From positions 1-64,000 of the forward strand of contig CAJTBF010000007.1 in the NCBI GenBank assembly GCA_910574195.1: a DNA stretch of 64,000 nucleotides, given 5' to 3'. Source of the stretch: Lachnospiraceae bacterium. GTDB lineage: Bacteria > Bacillota > Clostridia > Lachnospirales > Lachnospiraceae. Positions within the stretch are counted from its first letter, which is position 1. Every line of letters begins with the position of its first letter. The notes under the pieces were generated by a model. The model had not been told where the DNA came from. It saw only the letters and a list, made by a program, of their open reading frames with translations, and made no database searches. Made by a program: the position numbers and the translations under genes. Below are positions 7,835 through 16,626 of this stretch, in pieces.

Positions 7835-8403
7835 TGTACCTCCTTCCATGCCATCTGCAGTGCTTTCATATTTCCGTCTATGACCTCCGGTTTTCCGGAA
7901 AACTTGTGGGAAAAAGAAGCCTGCATTTCCTTCAAAAACGTTTCCTCCTCCATAATCCCCGCCACTTTGACAATGGCCGCCAACATGGGGGTATTGGGGA
8001 AATATTTTCCCATCGCTTCCATGGATACTTTCTGTGCGTCTATCACATAAACCTTCCCTTCGTACCCTTTCAAATGCGGTAGAATTTCCTCTTTTTTACG
8101 CGGCGTATTCACCAGAATCGCACCTTCCTTTTTCAAACCGGCCGTCACATCCACGGCCTCCAGCAAGGATTCATCCACAACCACCACATACTCCGGATCA
8201 TAAATATTGGAATGTACCCGAATCGGCGTATCACTGATCCGGTTATACGCCGTAATCGGCGCGCCCATCCGCTCCGGCCCATACTCCGGGAAACCCTGCA
8301 CATATTTTCCTGTCTGAAACGCCACGTCTGCCAGCAGAAGCGCCGCCGTTTTTGCTCCCTGTCCGCCTCTGCCATGCCATCTGATCTCTGTAAGACTCCT
8401 CAT
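7831..8403 (-). CDS. porG: 2-oxoacid:ferredoxin oxidoreductase, gamma subunit
   Basis: First gene of the por operon, 190 residues. The N terminus has EIRWHGRGGQGAKTAA, the glycine-rich motif of the gamma subunit (POR_N-type domain), followed by GFPEYGPERMGAPITAY (about 38-54), which is diagnostic for this subunit. It binds the CoA side of the substrate in the split PFOR enzymes. The gene begins 37 nt after the hairpin that follows gpmI. I could not define a clear promoter in that gap, so read-through from gpmI is possible. Confidence 0.88.
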   Translation of the reverse strand: MRSLTEIRWHGRGGQGAKTAALLLADVAFQTGKYVQGFPEYGPERMGAPITAYNRISDTPIRVHSNIYDPEYVVVVDESLLEAVDVTAGLKKEGAILVNTPRKKEEILPHLKGYEGKVYVIDAQKVSMEAMGKYFPNTPMLAAIVKVAGIMEEETFLKEMQASFSHKFSGKPEVIDGNMKALQMAWKEVQ

Positions 8404-8439
8404 CTTCTGTTCTTCCCTTTCCTCTCTATAAATAATTTA

Positions 8440-8472
8440 CTGGCAGTACCTTTTCTGCAAAAGTACTGCCAG
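8440..8472 (-). terminator. Hairpin between gpmI and porG
   Basis: CTGGCAGTAC (8440-8449) and GTACTGCCAG (8463-8472) form a perfect 10-bp stem. The T run is better on the plus side (TTTTTC); the minus side is AT-rich (TAAATTATTT). It probably ends most gpmI transcripts. Confidence 0.65.
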
Positions 8473-8531
8473 TTTTTCATGCCTTATGGAACACAAAGCG
8501 TCCGTGCCAAGCACATCAAATCTGCAGATAT

Positions 8532-10070
8532 TTACTTTACAAGCAGCGACTTTCCTGTCATCTCCGCCGGCTGTTCCAGTCCCATCAGTTCAATCAATGT
8601 TGGCGCGATATCTGCCAGACAACCGCCCTCCCGAAGTTTGTAAGCCGGATCCGCGTTGATCAAAATAAACGGCACCGGATTCGTCGTATGTGCGGTAAAC
8701 GGTTCCCCCGTCTCTCCATCAATCAATTGTTCTGCATTTCCATGGTCCGCGCAGAGGAACATCTGCCCGTCCACTTCCCGAAGCGCTTCCACCGCTCTGC
8801 CGACACATTCGTCCACCGCCTCAACAGCCTTGATTGCGGCGCCCTCCACTCCGGTATGCCCTACCATATCCGGATTGGCAAAATTAATAATGATCACATC
8901 ATAGTTTTGGGATTTGATCGCTTCTACCAGCTTATCACATACTTCATACGCACTCATCTCCGGCTTTAAATCATACGTCGCAACTTTGGGAGAATTTACG
9001 AGAATCCGATCTTCCCCTTTATTCGGTTCTTCCACACCGCCGTTGAAAAAGAAGGTTACATGAGCATATTTTTCCGTCTCGGCAATCCGCGCCTGTTTCA
9101 AACCTTGCTGTGCAAGGAATTCTCCAAATGTTTTGGTAATTTCTTCCTTTACGAATGCGACCTGCTTATTCTCAATCGTCACATCATATTCCGTAAAGCA
9201 TACAAAGGTTGTCTTCACACGCGGGCCTCTGTCAAAACCGGCGAAATTATCATCACAAAATGTTCTCGTGATCTCTCTCGCCCGGTCCGGACGGAAGTTA
9301 TAGAAAATAATGGAATCATTGTCCTGAATCGTTGCAACAGGCGCGCCGTTCTTTACGATCACCGTGGGCAATACAAATTCGTCCGTCGCATCTGCATCGT
9401 AGGAAGCCTGAATCCCCTCCGGACCGGAAACGGCAGTTTCGCCAATTCCTTTTACCAACGCATTATATGCCTTTTCCACACGTTCCCAGCGGTTATCACG
9501 GTCCATGGCGTAATAACGTCCCATCACGCTGGCAACCTGACCGACTCCGATCTCCTTCATCTTTTCTTCCAACTGCTCCACGTATTCTTTTCCGGAGGCC
9601 GGAGGCGTATCACGCCCGTCCAGAAAACAATGCACATATACTTTCTTGATTCCCTGCCTCTTAGCCAACTCAAGTAAACCATAGATGTGTTCGTTATGGC
9701 TGTGCACACCGCCGTCGGACACCAGGCCAAACATATGCAGTGCAGAATCATGTGCTTTTACATTCTCGCAGGCAGAAAGAAGCGCTTGATTCTCAAAAAA
9801 ATCTCCCTCCTGAATTGCTTTCGTGATCTTCGTCAGATCCTGATATACAATTCTTCCGGCCCCCATATTCAGATGGCCCACCTCTGAATTTCCCATCTGG
9901 CCGTTTGGAAGCCCCACTGCCAGGCCGCTTGCATTCCCCTTTACAAAAGGACATTCTGCCATCAGCTTATCCATCACCGGTGTCTGTCCCTGCGCGACCG
10001 CATTACCGCTTTTATTATCATTCAATCCATAACCGTCAAGAATCATTAATACAGTTGGCTTTTTGCTCAT
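8532..10070 (-). CDS. gpmI: Phosphoglycerate mutase, 2,3-bisphosphoglycerate-independent
   Basis: Interconverts 3- and 2-phosphoglycerate in glycolysis using two Mn ions and a phosphoserine intermediate. It is 512 residues, normal for iPGM. TVLMILDGYGLN at the N terminus gives the first metal aspartate, and GQMGNSEVGHLNMG carries the catalytic serine (Ser62 from the chosen start). CADHGNAEQL and AHTTNPVPFI near the C terminus are the alkaline-phosphatase-superfamily metal sites. I chose the ATG at 10070: AAAGGAG lies 7 nt upstream, while the ATG two codons earlier is too close. It has its own promoter and is not in the gap-pgk-tpiA operon. Confidence 0.95.
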   Translation of the reverse strand: MSKKPTVLMILDGYGLNDNKSGNAVAQGQTPVMDKLMAECPFVKGNASGLAVGLPNGQMGNSEVGHLNMGAGRIVYQDLTKITKAIQEGDFFENQALLSACENVKAHDSALHMFGLVSDGGVHSHNEHIYGLLELAKRQGIKKVYVHCFLDGRDTPPASGKEYVEQLEEKMKEIGVGQVASVMGRYYAMDRDNRWERVEKAYNALVKGIGETAVSGPEGIQASYDADATDEFVLPTVIVKNGAPVATIQDNDSIIFYNFRPDRAREITRTFCDDNFAGFDRGPRVKTTFVCFTEYDVTIENKQVAFVKEEITKTFGEFLAQQGLKQARIAETEKYAHVTFFFNGGVEEPNKGEDRILVNSPKVATYDLKPEMSAYEVCDKLVEAIKSQNYDVIIINFANPDMVGHTGVEGAAIKAVEAVDECVGRAVEALREVDGQMFLCADHGNAEQLIDGETGEPFTAHTTNPVPFILINADPAYKLREGGCLADIAPTLIELMGLEQPAEMTGKSLLVK

Positions 10071-10106
10071 CTTCATTCTCCTTTATTATGCTAAAATTCC
10101 AGTATT

Positions 10107-10135
10107 ATTGTACATGCTTTTCCGTGATTTTGCAA
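10107..10135 (-). promoter_or_regulatory. gpmI: Promoter of gpmI
   Basis: On the minus strand TTGCAA (10130-10135) and TACAAT (10107-10112) are separated by 17 nt, about 37 nt before the gpmI start. Confidence 0.65.
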
Positions 10136-10237
10136 ATACCTTTTCGATGATTTCTGATATTTTTTTAACAAAAATGAAAACGGCGCTGTTTTGAAAAATG
10201 AGAACAGTATCTCCCGCCGATACAATGCGCAGAATCT

Positions 10238-10798
10238 TTACATCGGTTTTAGATTTTTATGAAGTCTGTCCACCATCCAGGCTATCCGCTTTTCCCGTCC
10301 CGCGTCTGTCTTTGCATCGAAATACGCCCGCGCGTAGGTTTTCTTTACGGATGGGGACATGGCCTGAAAATGCGTATAGGCGGGCTCATATCCTTCCAGC
10401 AATGCAGACAGGCAGGCAATTTGTTCCTCTGTAATCGTCATAGAATTCGGCGCGTCCCACTGGCCGTCCTTTTTGGCCTCTTCTATTTTCTCTCTGCCAA
10501 AATCAGTCATAAGCCCCCGCTCTTCCAACCTCTTAACCAATTCCTTATTTTTCTCCGACCACTTGCTCTTCTTCCTGCGCATCGAAAAATACTTTTTATA
10601 TGTTTTCTCGTCAATACGCTGCATCTGTCCGTCAATCCATCCAAAACAGAGCGCCTCTTCCAGCGCTTCTCCTGCTTTGATTGTTTTCGGCCCGCCGGCT
10701 TTGCCAAATAAAAGCCAGACGCCGACACTTGACTGACAATGTTCTAAAAGCCAGTTCCGAAATTCTTCTCTGTTGGCAAATTCCATAATATCGCTCAT
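10238..10798 (-). CDS. YdeI/OmdA-family protein
   Basis: A 186-residue cytoplasmic protein of the YdeI/OmpD-associated family. The family pattern is visible: an N-terminal EEFRNWLLEH segment, then GVWLLFGKAGG, the motif ALCFGWIDGQMQRID (about 49-63), SKWSEKNKELVKRL, and a C-terminal domain with FDAKTDAGREKRIAWMVDRL. Members have been linked to bacteriocin or peptide tolerance in some bacteria, but the biochemical function is unknown. A GGAG site precedes the ATG. It is monocistronic, between gpmI and tpiA, with a separate promoter. Confidence 0.8.
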   Translation of the reverse strand: MSDIMEFANREEFRNWLLEHCQSSVGVWLLFGKAGGPKTIKAGEALEEALCFGWIDGQMQRIDEKTYKKYFSMRRKKSKWSEKNKELVKRLEERGLMTDFGREKIEEAKKDGQWDAPNSMTITEEQIACLSALLEGYEPAYTHFQAMSPSVKKTYARAYFDAKTDAGREKRIAWMVDRLHKNLKPM

Positions 10799-10940
10799 TT
10801 TTGTTCTCCTTTTTTAAGGAAAGAACTGGCAGGCGCGTTTGCTTTATCGTCCAACTGATCTACAATTTTCAATATCTTTTGGTATCCGCACTGGTTCTTC
10901 CTTCTGTCTCCATCTGAAAATTTAATATTTATTTTCACTT

Positions 10941-10969
10941 ATCCTATCATTTTTTCTAATATTTGTAAA
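10941..10969 (-). promoter_or_regulatory. Promoter of the YdeI-like gene
   Basis: On the minus strand TTTACA (10964-10969) and TAGGAT (10941-10946) are separated by 17 nt, giving a leader of about 135 nt. Confidence 0.45.
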
Positions 10970-11092
10970 GAAATCCAGGCTCTGTTCCTTTCTAACAAAT
11001 ATAGAAAACCATAATAGTTCAGATGAATATCTGAATTGCTACGGGACACCCGTCATTGGCGGTTTTTACACATATTATGACACTAAAAAAAC
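10970..11092. other. Intergenic stretch with short palindromes
   Basis: No gene is visible. It holds a perfect TTCAGAT/ATCTGAA inverted repeat (11018-11024 and 11029-11035, 4-nt gap) and a small ACGGG/CCCGT hairpin starting at 11041. Either could be an operator for the YdeI-like gene; nothing links them to a known regulator. Confidence 0.35.
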
Positions 11093-11123
11093 GAATGCAG
11101 ACTCCCGATAAGAAGCTGCATTC
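11093..11123 (-). terminator. Terminator of the gap-pgk-tpiA operon
   Basis: GAATGCAG (11093-11100) and CTGCATTC (11116-11123) form an 8-bp stem. On the minus strand it is followed by CGTTTTTTTAG. It lies about 110 nt past the tpiA stop codon. Confidence 0.8.
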
Positions 11124-11231
11124 ATTTCTTTGCGACTAAAACTGATTCCGCTATACATTCTGCCATATGGAATAATGCAACGGCATTTATAATTACAAAG
11201 CCTGTCAGAATCGACGGATACGCATGTACAT

Positions 11232-11981
11232 TTATTTATAATTTACGATCTTACCAAAATCTTCTTTCAAAGAAGCGCCTCCTACCAGGCCGCCATCGAT
11301 ATCCTCCTGTGCAAACAGGTCCGCTGCCGTCGCCGCATTGACGGAGCCGCCGTACTGAATCCGGATCGCTGCTGCCGTCGCATCGTCATACACTTCTGCA
11401 ATACAGGCACGAATTCCTGCACATACTTCCTGCGCCTGCTCTGTGGTCGCAGTCTTTCCTGTTCCGATTGCCCAGATCGGCTCATATGCGATCACTGCCG
11501 TCTTTGCCTGTTCTGCCGTCACATTCTGGAAACCAACCTTTACCTGCTGCCGGATGAAATCCATAGTCACACCCTGCTCTCTCTGCTCCAGACTTTCGCC
11601 GCAGCACATAATCGGCGTAATTCCATGCTCAAATGCTTTCAGGACTTTTTTGTTCACGTCTTCATTCGTCTCTCCAAAGTATTCTCTTCTTTCCGAATGT
11701 CCGAGAACGACATACTTCACACCGGCATCCACCAGCATATTCGGGGAGATCTCTCCTGTATACGCGCCGCTCTCTTCAAAATACATATTCTCAGCGCCGA
11801 CCTGAATGTTAGATCCCCTGGCAGCCTCTACCACCGGAACAATGTCAATTGCCGGTACGCAGAACACTACGTCCACTTCCTCGTTCGCTACCAACGGTTT
11901 TAACAGCTCAACCAAAGCAACCGCTTCGCTCGGAGTCTTATTCATCTTCCAGTTTCCCGCAATAATCTTTTTCCTTGCCAT
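11232..11981 (-). CDS. tpiA: Triosephosphate isomerase
   Basis: Interconverts dihydroxyacetone phosphate and glyceraldehyde 3-phosphate. It is 249 residues, the usual TIM-barrel length. [10 protein letters not shown] at the N terminus gives the Asn and Lys of the active site, LGHSERR the electrophilic His, and [11 protein letters not shown] the catalytic Glu plus the mobile loop. IQYGGSVN and GGLVGGASL bind phosphate. I chose the ATG at 11981 because GGAGG lies 8 nt upstream; earlier in-frame ATGs overlap that site. It is the last gene of gap-pgk-tpiA. The 139-nt gap after pgk holds two structured elements. Confidence 0.96.
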   Translation of the reverse strand: MARKKIIAGNWKMNKTPSEAVALVELLKPLVANEEVDVVFCVPAIDIVPVVEAARGSNIQVGAENMYFEESGAYTGEISPNMLVDAGVKYVVLGHSERREYFGETNEDVNKKVLKAFEHGITPIMCCGESLEQREQGVTMDFIRQQVKVGFQNVTAEQAKTAVIAYEPIWAIGTGKTATTEQAQEVCAGIRACIAEVYDDATAAAIRIQYGGSVNAATAADLFAQEDIDGGLVGGASLKEDFGKIVNYK

Positions 11982-12045
11982 ATCCATGGCCTCCTTCATT
12001 TATTTTTTCCTTTATTTCATTTGCTAAATTAGGGATGTTCTCCTT

Positions 12046-12117
12046 GCTAGCTTCGATGATACCTCAGCAAGCGCGGTGAACTAAGTAAACGCTAGGCTCG
12101 ATAATACCTCGCCAAGC
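12046..12117 (-). repeat. Two copies of a covarying hairpin between pgk and tpiA
   Basis: Two 27-nt direct repeats (12091-12117 and 12046-12072) match at 22 of 27 positions. On the transcript each folds as GCT, a T.T mismatch, 3 bp, tandem G.A/A.G pairs, 2 bp and a 5-nt loop. Two stem pairs differ between the copies by compensatory changes (G-C to C-G and C-G to T-A), which supports an RNA structure. The first copy starts 4 nt past the pgk stop codon. I know no named motif that matches. Confidence 0.7.
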
Positions 12118-12120
12118 TTT

Positions 12121-13314
12121 TTACTTATCGTTGGCGGCAGCTACGCCGGGGAGTTCTTTTCCTTCCAGGAATTCCAGGGATGCGCCGCCGCCGGTGGAGA
12201 TATGCGTCATCTTATCGCCATATCCCAACTGGTTTACTGCCGCTGCGGAATCGCCGCCGCCGATGATCGTTACGGCATCCGTATCTGCCAGCGCTTTTGC
12301 AACCGCCTCTGTTCCCGCTGCAAATTTCGGCATCTCAAACGCGCCCATCGGTCCGTTCCATACCACGGTCTTTGCCTCTTTCACCGCATCCGCATAGATC
12401 TTTGCCGTCTCCGGTCCGATATCCAGTCCCTGCCAGTCGTCTGGAATCTCTCCGTTTCCGACTACTTTCGAATTTGCATCGTTGGAGAAATCGTCCGCAA
12501 TCACATTGTCTACCGGAAGAAGCAGCTTCACGCCTTTCTCCTGCGCCTTTTTGATCATATCCAGCGCGTACTGGCAGTAATCCTCTTCCAGAAGGGATTT
12601 TCCTACGTTTCCGCCCTGTGCCTTGCTGAATGTATAGGACATTCCACCGCCGATAATTAAGGTATCTACTTTTTCCAGCAGATTTTCAATTACGGAAATC
12701 TTACTGGATACTTTTGCGCCGCCCAGAATTGCCACAAACGGTCTCTCCGGATTATTTACCGCATTGCCAAGGAAGTCAATCTCTTTCTGCATCAGGTAAC
12801 CTACCACTGCAGTGTCTACAAACTGTGTCACGCCCACATTGGAACAATGTGCTCTGTGCGCGGTTCCAAACGCGTCGTTTACAAAAACTTCACACAGGGA
12901 AGCTAATTCTTTACTAAACGCCTCTCCGTTCTTTGTCTCTTCCGCTCTGTAACGGGTATTTTCCAGAAGAATGATCTCTCCGTCCTGCATAGCCTCTACC
13001 GCTGCCTTTGCATTCGGTCCGACTACTTCCGGATCCGCTGCGAATTTCACTTCCTGCCCAAGCAGTTCCGACAGTCTGACCGCCACCGGAGCCAAGGACA
13101 ACTCCGGCTTCGGCTCTCCCTTCGGCTTTCCAAGATGAGAACAAAGAATCACTTTTCCGCCGTCTGCAACCAGTTTCTTAATCGTCGGAAGCGCCGCGAC
13201 CAGACGATTCTCGTCCGTGATCTTTCCCTCAATCAACGGTACGTTGAAGTCGCATCTCACCAGAACTTTTTTTCCTTTTACATTGATATCGTCTACTGAT
13301 TTTTTATTAAGCAT
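12121..13314 (-). CDS. pgk: Phosphoglycerate kinase
   Basis: Transfers phosphate from 1,3-bisphosphoglycerate to ADP, the first ATP-forming step of glycolysis. It is 397 residues from the chosen ATG at 13314, which follows GGTGGAGG by 7 nt and gives the normal N terminus MLNKKSVDD. Upstream in-frame codons run into the intercistronic hairpin and are rejected. [11 protein letters not shown] and [10 protein letters not shown] are the substrate-binding segments, and the nucleotide site ends with [15 protein letters not shown] (about 350-364). It is the middle gene of gap-pgk-tpiA. Confidence 0.96.
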   Translation of the reverse strand: MLNKKSVDDINVKGKKVLVRCDFNVPLIEGKITDENRLVAALPTIKKLVADGGKVILCSHLGKPKGEPKPELSLAPVAVRLSELLGQEVKFAADPEVVGPNAKAAVEAMQDGEIILLENTRYRAEETKNGEAFSKELASLCEVFVNDAFGTAHRAHCSNVGVTQFVDTAVVGYLMQKEIDFLGNAVNNPERPFVAILGGAKVSSKISVIENLLEKVDTLIIGGGMSYTFSKAQGGNVGKSLLEEDYCQYALDMIKKAQEKGVKLLLPVDNVIADDFSNDANSKVVGNGEIPDDWQGLDIGPETAKIYADAVKEAKTVVWNGPMGAFEMPKFAAGTEAVAKALADTDAVTIIGGGDSAAAVNQLGYGDKMTHISTGGGASLEFLEGKELPGVAAANDK

Positions 13315-13401
13315 ATACTTGCCTCCACCATTCATTTCTTTCTCATACGGAACCCATTCCGGTTCCGATTCTCTTGCTGCAAGAATTCTTCCAGGATAAA
13401 A

Positions 13402-13431
13402 GGGGCCCGGTCCATGATAAGACCGGACCCC
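13402..13431 (-). terminator. Hairpin between gap and pgk
   Basis: GGGGCCCGGTC (13402-13412) and GACCGGACCCC (13421-13431) pair with one mismatch around an 8-nt loop. On the minus strand CCCCTTTTATCC follows. It resembles an internal terminator or processing site, which would make gap mRNA more abundant than pgk-tpiA mRNA. Confidence 0.75.
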
Positions 13432-13485
13432 TGCTGAGTCTGTTTCAGAAATCAATCTGCACGATTTCGTTTTCCTCTGTCTTTT

Positions 13486-14499
13486 TTACAGTAATGTTCC
13501 GAAATGCTTGATTGTTCTTACCATCTGGCTTGTGTAAGAATTCTCATTATCATACCAGGAAACAACCTGTACCTCTGTGGTGCCGTCGCCAACTGGCAGA
13601 GCCATGGTCTGGGTAGCGTCGAACAGAGAACCATATCTCATTCCTACGATATCGCTGGATACGATCTCGTCTGTGTTGTATCCGAAGGATTCGTTGGATG
13701 CTGCTTTCATTGCTTCATTGATCTGATCTACAGTTACTTCGCCCTCTACAACTGCTGTCAGAATCGTGGTGGATCCTGTCGGTGTCGGGATACGCTGTGC
13801 CGCGCCGATCAGCTTGCCGTTCAGTTCCGGAATAACAAGGCCGATTGCCTTTGCTGCGCCGGTGCTGTTCGGAACAATATTCACTGCTGCCGCACGGGAT
13901 CTTCTCAGATCGCCTTTTCTCTGCGGTCCGTCCAGAGTCATCTGATCGCCTGTATAAGCGTGAATTGTACACATAATACCGGACTTGATGGTTGCGAGAT
14001 CATTCAGAGCTTTTGCCATCGGAGCCAGGCAGTTTGTGGTACAGGAAGCTGCGGAAATGATAGCGTCATCTTTGGTCAGCTTGTCGTGATTTACATTGTA
14101 AACGATGGTCGGAAGATCATTTCCAGCCGGAGCAGAGATAATCACGTGCTTTGCACCTGCGTCAATGTGAGCCTGTGCTTTTGCTTTGGATGTATAGAAA
14201 CCTGTACATTCCAGAACAACGTCTACGCCAAGATCTTTCCAGGGAAGATTCTCCGCCTTTGCTTCTGCATAGATCTTAATCTCCTGTCCGTCTACTGTGA
14301 TAGAATCCTCACCAGCAGTCACTTTATCACACAGATCATATCTGCCCTGTGTGGAATCATACTTCAACAGGTGAGCCAGCATCTTCGGGGATGTCAGATC
14401 GTTGATTGCTACGATCTCATATCCTTCTGCGCCAAACATCTGTCTGAATGCAAGACGTCCAATACGTCCAAATCCATTAATCGCTACTTTTACTGCCAT
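13486..14499 (-). CDS. gap: Glyceraldehyde-3-phosphate dehydrogenase, type I
   Basis: NAD-dependent oxidation and phosphorylation of glyceraldehyde 3-phosphate. It is 337 residues. [11 protein letters not shown] (4-14) is the Rossmann nucleotide motif, Cys153 in [12 protein letters not shown] is the catalytic thiol, and HAYTGDQ carries the catalytic His. [13 protein letters not shown] near the C terminus is family-typical. It is the first gene of the gap-pgk-tpiA operon, with a strong promoter and a hairpin before pgk. No CggR-type regulator gene lies next to it, unlike in Bacillus. Confidence 0.97.
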   Translation of the reverse strand: MAVKVAINGFGRIGRLAFRQMFGAEGYEIVAINDLTSPKMLAHLLKYDSTQGRYDLCDKVTAGEDSITVDGQEIKIYAEAKAENLPWKDLGVDVVLECTGFYTSKAKAQAHIDAGAKHVIISAPAGNDLPTIVYNVNHDKLTKDDAIISAASCTTNCLAPMAKALNDLATIKSGIMCTIHAYTGDQMTLDGPQRKGDLRRSRAAAVNIVPNSTGAAKAIGLVIPELNGKLIGAAQRIPTPTGSTTILTAVVEGEVTVDQINEAMKAASNESFGYNTDEIVSSDIVGMRYGSLFDATQTMALPVGDGTTEVQVVSWYDNENSYTSQMVRTIKHFGTLL

Positions 14500-14625
14500 G
14501 ATTAATTCCTCCTAAAAGTTTAAAATTTAACTGTTGCACAGTCTATCATGGTGAAATCCCAACAAACTTTTCCGCAATGCCTGTCCATTGTTTTCCCATT
14601 TGTTAAAGATTCATCAACTAGAAGT

Positions 14626-14654
14626 ATTGTACTAAATCAAAAACAAAAATTCAA
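14626..14654 (-). promoter_or_regulatory. gap: Promoter of gap-pgk-tpiA
   Basis: On the minus strand TTGAAT (14649-14654) and TACAAT (14626-14631) are separated by 17 nt, with a T-rich spacer. The leader is about 120 nt and ends in an AGGAGG site before gap. Confidence 0.7.
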
Positions 14655-14740
14655 GTACTAAATAGATTTTTCTGGAAGTTTGTGTAAGTCCTACACAACC
14701 GGTCTTCCATTTTCGTTATTTGTGATAGTCCGACATTTCC

Positions 14741-15559
14741 TCAATCTATTTTTTTGAAAATCGGTTTTCTTTCCTTGAATTCTGTATAGTATGTAAACCC
14801 ACAATCCACCAGTACCTTTTCTGCCCGCGCAAAATCATATGCCACATGTTCCGGACCGTGCGCGTCCGAACCCACCGTGATAATCTCGCCGCCCAGCTCC
14901 CGGTACCGTCTGAGCACCTCCGGATGGGGATGGCAAAATCCCAGTCCGTATTTCCAGCCGGACGTATTGAGTTCAATCCCTTTTCCCATCCGGATCACTT
15001 TCCGAAGAATCTCGTCCAGAATCGGGGCAAACGCTGCATAAGAGTATGCCTCTGCCTGCCGTTTCCCGTACCGCACGATATAATCGATATGCCCCACCAC
15101 ATCAAAATCCTCCGTATTTTCTATGCATTTCAGGATTTCCTCAAACATGATCTGATAAGCTTCCCCATCGCCCTTTCTCTCGAAAATCTCTCCATAATAG
15201 GGATCCGTATGCTGTACCAGATGCACGGAACCAATGACAAAATCAAGCGGGTAATTCTTTGCAAGTTCCCTGCATTTTTCCCCCAGATGAGGCTGCATCC
15301 CGAATTCTACCCCTTTTCGAATCTCCAGGCGGCAGGAGAATTCCTGCCGCATCTTTTCCAGCTTCTGAAAATATTCATCCAGATCCGGAGAATAACTTTC
15401 CGTCCCAAGCCCTCCGGAAATCGGGTAATCCAAATCCAGATGATCCGTAATACAAATCATCTTCAGCCCTTTTTCGATGGCCTTCTCTGCCATCACTTCC
15501 GGGGCGGTATGCCCGTCCTCCGAAAAAGCAGTATGCATATGACAATCACTGGTAATCAT
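14741..15559 (-). CDS. PHP-family histidinol-phosphatase-like phosphoesterase
   Basis: A 272-residue metal-dependent phosphoesterase of the PHP family, closest in pattern to the HisK/HisJ histidinol-phosphatases. Metal ligands are visible in SDCHMHTAFSEDG (His7, His9), ITDHLDLDYP, VIGSVHLV, VGHIDYIVRYG and GSDAHGPEHVAYDF. If it is a histidinol phosphatase it makes histidinol from histidinol phosphate, the step before the dehydrogenase in histidine synthesis. No other his gene is near. It is the last gene of the isc operon and its ATG overlaps the mnmA stop as ATGA. The exact substrate is uncertain. Confidence 0.75.
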   Translation of the reverse strand: MITSDCHMHTAFSEDGHTAPEVMAEKAIEKGLKMICITDHLDLDYPISGGLGTESYSPDLDEYFQKLEKMRQEFSCRLEIRKGVEFGMQPHLGEKCRELAKNYPLDFVIGSVHLVQHTDPYYGEIFERKGDGEAYQIMFEEILKCIENTEDFDVVGHIDYIVRYGKRQAEAYSYAAFAPILDEILRKVIRMGKGIELNTSGWKYGLGFCHPHPEVLRRYRELGGEIITVGSDAHGPEHVAYDFARAEKVLVDCGFTYYTEFKERKPIFKKID

Positions 15560-16626
15560 ACGATCGTTCCTCCTCCCAATACATATTCCCCATCATAAAA
15601 TACCGCGGCCTGCCCCGGCGTCACCGCGCGCTGTGGTTCTTCAAACACACAGACCACTTCGTCTTTCCCTGCCTTCTCAATCCGCCCCCAGACTCCTTTG
15701 TGATTATAGCGGATTTTCACAAATACACGCATGGGCTCTTCCAGATCTTCTATCGTCATAAAATTCAGATGCACGGCATGAAGGGAGTCCGTAAACGACT
15801 CCTCCTGTGTCCCGATCACTACCTCATTGGTTTCCGGACGAATGGCAAGAACAAATGCCGGATATCCCAAAGCCAGCCCCAATCCTTTCCTCTGCCCTAC
15901 GGTATAATGGATAATTCCTTTATGCCGTCCCAGCACCTGCCCATCCACTGTCACAAAATTTCCTTCCGGCACTTTCTTTCCGGTTTTTTCTTCTATATAA
16001 GAAGCGTAATCTCCATCGGGAATAAAGCAGATATCCTGACTGTCCGGCTTATCCGCCACACGCAGATGCATTCGTTTCGCAAGGGAACGTACCTCGTCTT
16101 TTGTGTATTCCCCGATGGGCATCAGGGTCCGCTTCAATTGTTCCTGTGTCAGATTATACAGGGCATATGTCTGATCCTTTGCCATAGAAACACCGCGGCG
16201 CAGGGTATATCTTCCGTTTGCGAGCCGCACTACCCTGGCATAATGTCCGGTGGCAATATAGTCGGCCCCAATGGACAGACTCCGGGACAACAGCGATTCC
16301 CATTTGACATAACGGTTACAGGCAATACAGGGATTGGGCGTTCTTCCGCAAAGGTACGCTTCCGTAAAATAGTCGATCACATGCTTTTGAAATGCTTCCT
16401 TAAAATTCATGACATAATAAGGAATCTGCAGCGCCGCCGCCACACTTCTGGCATCTTCCACAGCGCTCAAACCACAGCATCCGCCGTTTTCCTCCATTTG
16501 CGCCGATTCTTCCTCCTGCCAGATCTGCATGGTAACACCGATCACATCATACCCCTGTTCTTTCAAAAGACAGGCCGTCACGGAAGAATCCACACCGCCC
16601 GACATTCCCACCACAACTTTGCTCAT
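15556..16626 (-). CDS. mnmA: tRNA-specific 2-thiouridylase
   Basis: Adds sulfur to the C2 of wobble uridine 34 in tRNAs for Lys, Glu and Gln. It is 356 residues. The PP-loop GMSGGVDSSV activates tRNA with ATP. The catalytic cysteines are in NPCIACNRYVKW and DSQDICFIPDGDY. The ATG at 16626 is chosen: AGAGGA lies upstream and the codon overlaps the iscU stop as TGATG. Its place directly after iscS-iscU fits sulfur coming from the cysteine desulfurase, a common Firmicute arrangement. Confidence 0.94.
   Translation of the reverse strand: MSKVVVGMSGGVDSSVTACLLKEQGYDVIGVTMQIWQEEESAQMEENGGCCGLSAVEDARSVAAALQIPYYVMNFKEAFQKHVIDYFTEAYLCGRTPNPCIACNRYVKWESLLSRSLSIGADYIATGHYARVVRLANGRYTLRRGVSMAKDQTYALYNLTQEQLKRTLMPIGEYTKDEVRSLAKRMHLRVADKPDSQDICFIPDGDYASYIEEKTGKKVPEGNFVTVDGQVLGRHKGIIHYTVGQRKGLGLALGYPAFVLAIRPETNEVVIGTQEESFTDSLHAVHLNFMTIEDLEEPMRVFVKIRYNHKGVWGRIEKAGKDEVVCVFEEPQRAVTPGQAAVFYDGEYVLGGGTIV

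Noticed and set aside
13315-13455. Extended N terminus of phosphoglycerate kinase (47 codons)
   Set aside because: Encoded by the gap-pgk hairpin region; the ATG at 13314 follows GGAGG and gives the family N terminus.
13504-14505. Long plus-strand open frame (333 codons) opposite gap
   Set aside because: Exactly antisense to gap, Cys/His-rich composition typical of a shadow frame, no ribosome-binding site.
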